DNA of 40,297 bases, taken from the NCBI GenBank assembly GCA_005889275.1, contig VBFI01000045.1, forward strand, positions 1 through 40,297, written 5' to 3'. Below, one piece after another: positions 39,996-40,297 of the stretch (the first letter of the stretch is position 1; each line of letters begins with the position of its first letter). Under the pieces are notes generated by a model, which saw only the letters and a list, made by a program, of their open reading frames with translations, was not told the DNA's origin and did no database searches. Source of the DNA: Chloroflexota bacterium. GTDB lineage: Bacteria > Chloroflexota > Limnocylindria > P2-11E. The position numbers and the translations under genes are program-made.

Positions 39996-40297
39996 ATGCG
40001 GGCTCTTCTCCTCGCCCTGATCGTCGGCCTCCTCGCCGCCTGCGGCAGCGTAAGCGCGACGGCGCAGAACACCGCGACCGCCGCGACCGCGACATCGGTC
40101 CCGACCGCGACGAGCGGCGCCACCGCGACGGCGTCGGCGTCCACGAACGCGACCGTCGCGGCCGCGTCATGCGCGTCGCCGGCGACGGCGCTCACCGAAC
40201 TCACCGAGGGCCCCTACTACAAGGCGAACCCGCCGCAGCGTTCGACGATCACCGCGACGGGCGTCGCCGGGACGCCGTTCGTCCTGACGGGTTTCGT
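39996..40297 (+). CDS. Intradiol ring-cleavage dioxygenase-like lipoprotein, N-terminal part
   Basis: The gene runs off the window; 100 residues are seen. ATG at 39996 starts MRALLLALIVGLLAACGSVS with a lipobox ending in Cys16, then a Ser/Thr/Ala linker and ALTELTEGPYYKANPPQRS. The TEGPYY run and following GTPFVLTGF match the start of protocatechuate/catechol 3,4-dioxygenase folds, where Tyr in this region binds the ferric ion. Secreted members of this family are known in environmental bacteria. AAGGAGG at 39974-39980 is 15 bases from the ATG but six from an in-frame ATC at 39987; the start is thus a little uncertain. Confidence 0.75.
   Translation, partial: MRALLLALIVGLLAACGSVSATAQNTATAATATSVPTATSGATATASASTNATVAAASCASPATALTELTEGPYYKANPPQRSTITATGVAGTPFVLTGF

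Overview
The window is a stretch of a high-GC bacterial chromosome with almost no spacer DNA. F420-type LLM oxidoreductases, lipoproteins and secreted proteins with Pro-Thr linkers, CPBP proteases, a MenA/UbiA-type prenyltransferase, a sugar ABC system encoded without its own ATPase, and many leaderless genes point to a free-living, probably soil or freshwater Chloroflexota lineage (Limnocylindria/Dormibacteria-like). A deep actinobacterial relative is the main alternative. This placement is inferred from gene style only; there is no rRNA or other marker gene. There is no phage, insertion sequence, CRISPR array or plasmid function.

Layout. 1-2974 (+): 3' end of gltX, an unusual fusion of an LLM-family oxidoreductase with a MenA/UbiA prenyltransferase, and a CPBP protease, packed as one operon. 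2971-4000: a possible 46-residue membrane peptide and an epoxide-hydrolase-like enzyme. 3992-7148 (-): hisC, a 5'-nuclease, a membrane protein and hisA. 7228-10673: a secreted PKD-repeat protein and two unknown membrane proteins. 10690-10761: tRNA-Gln(CUG). 10784-12295: a membrane protein and a lipoprotein lytic transglycosylase. 12320-16170 (-): a GAF/PAS histidine kinase translationally coupled to a secreted subtilase with a Thr-Pro linker and a WDS-repeat tail. 16384-19777: metF, a rhodanese, a CPBP protein, small membrane and SnoaL-like proteins and a small basic protein. 19774-22601: a holin-like/phosphodiesterase fusion back to back with an MBL hydrolase. 22655-25967: a receiver protein, AlkA, a methyltransferase, an aldo/keto reductase and an unknown protein. 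25999-29236 (-): a sugar ABC transporter. 29342-34128: an aldo/keto reductase, an aspartoacylase-like M14 enzyme, a P-loop protein and an M20 peptidase. 34144-35700 (-): an ECF sigma factor and its DUF5667-like partner. 35786-37215: small membrane and glycine-rich hydrophilic proteins with an ArsC-type reductase. 37300-40297: an MFS exporter, a basic protein, a YiiX/NlpC-like hydrolase, a second receiver and the start of an intradiol-dioxygenase-like lipoprotein.

Two themes cut across the genes. First, about thirteen genes have a TANNNT hexamer 6-11 bases before the start codon and usually no Shine-Dalgarno, which implies widespread leaderless transcription with a TA(T/G/C)GCT-like -10 box. 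Second, two well-conserved genes (the 5'-nuclease and the ECF sigma factor), and perhaps arsC, have no ATG, GTG or TTG in frame at the start of their conserved domains. Each begins next to an upstream stop codon, with ATA or ATC as the only near-cognate start. The fusion protein, the start-codon puzzle and the leaderless architecture are the observations most worth following up.
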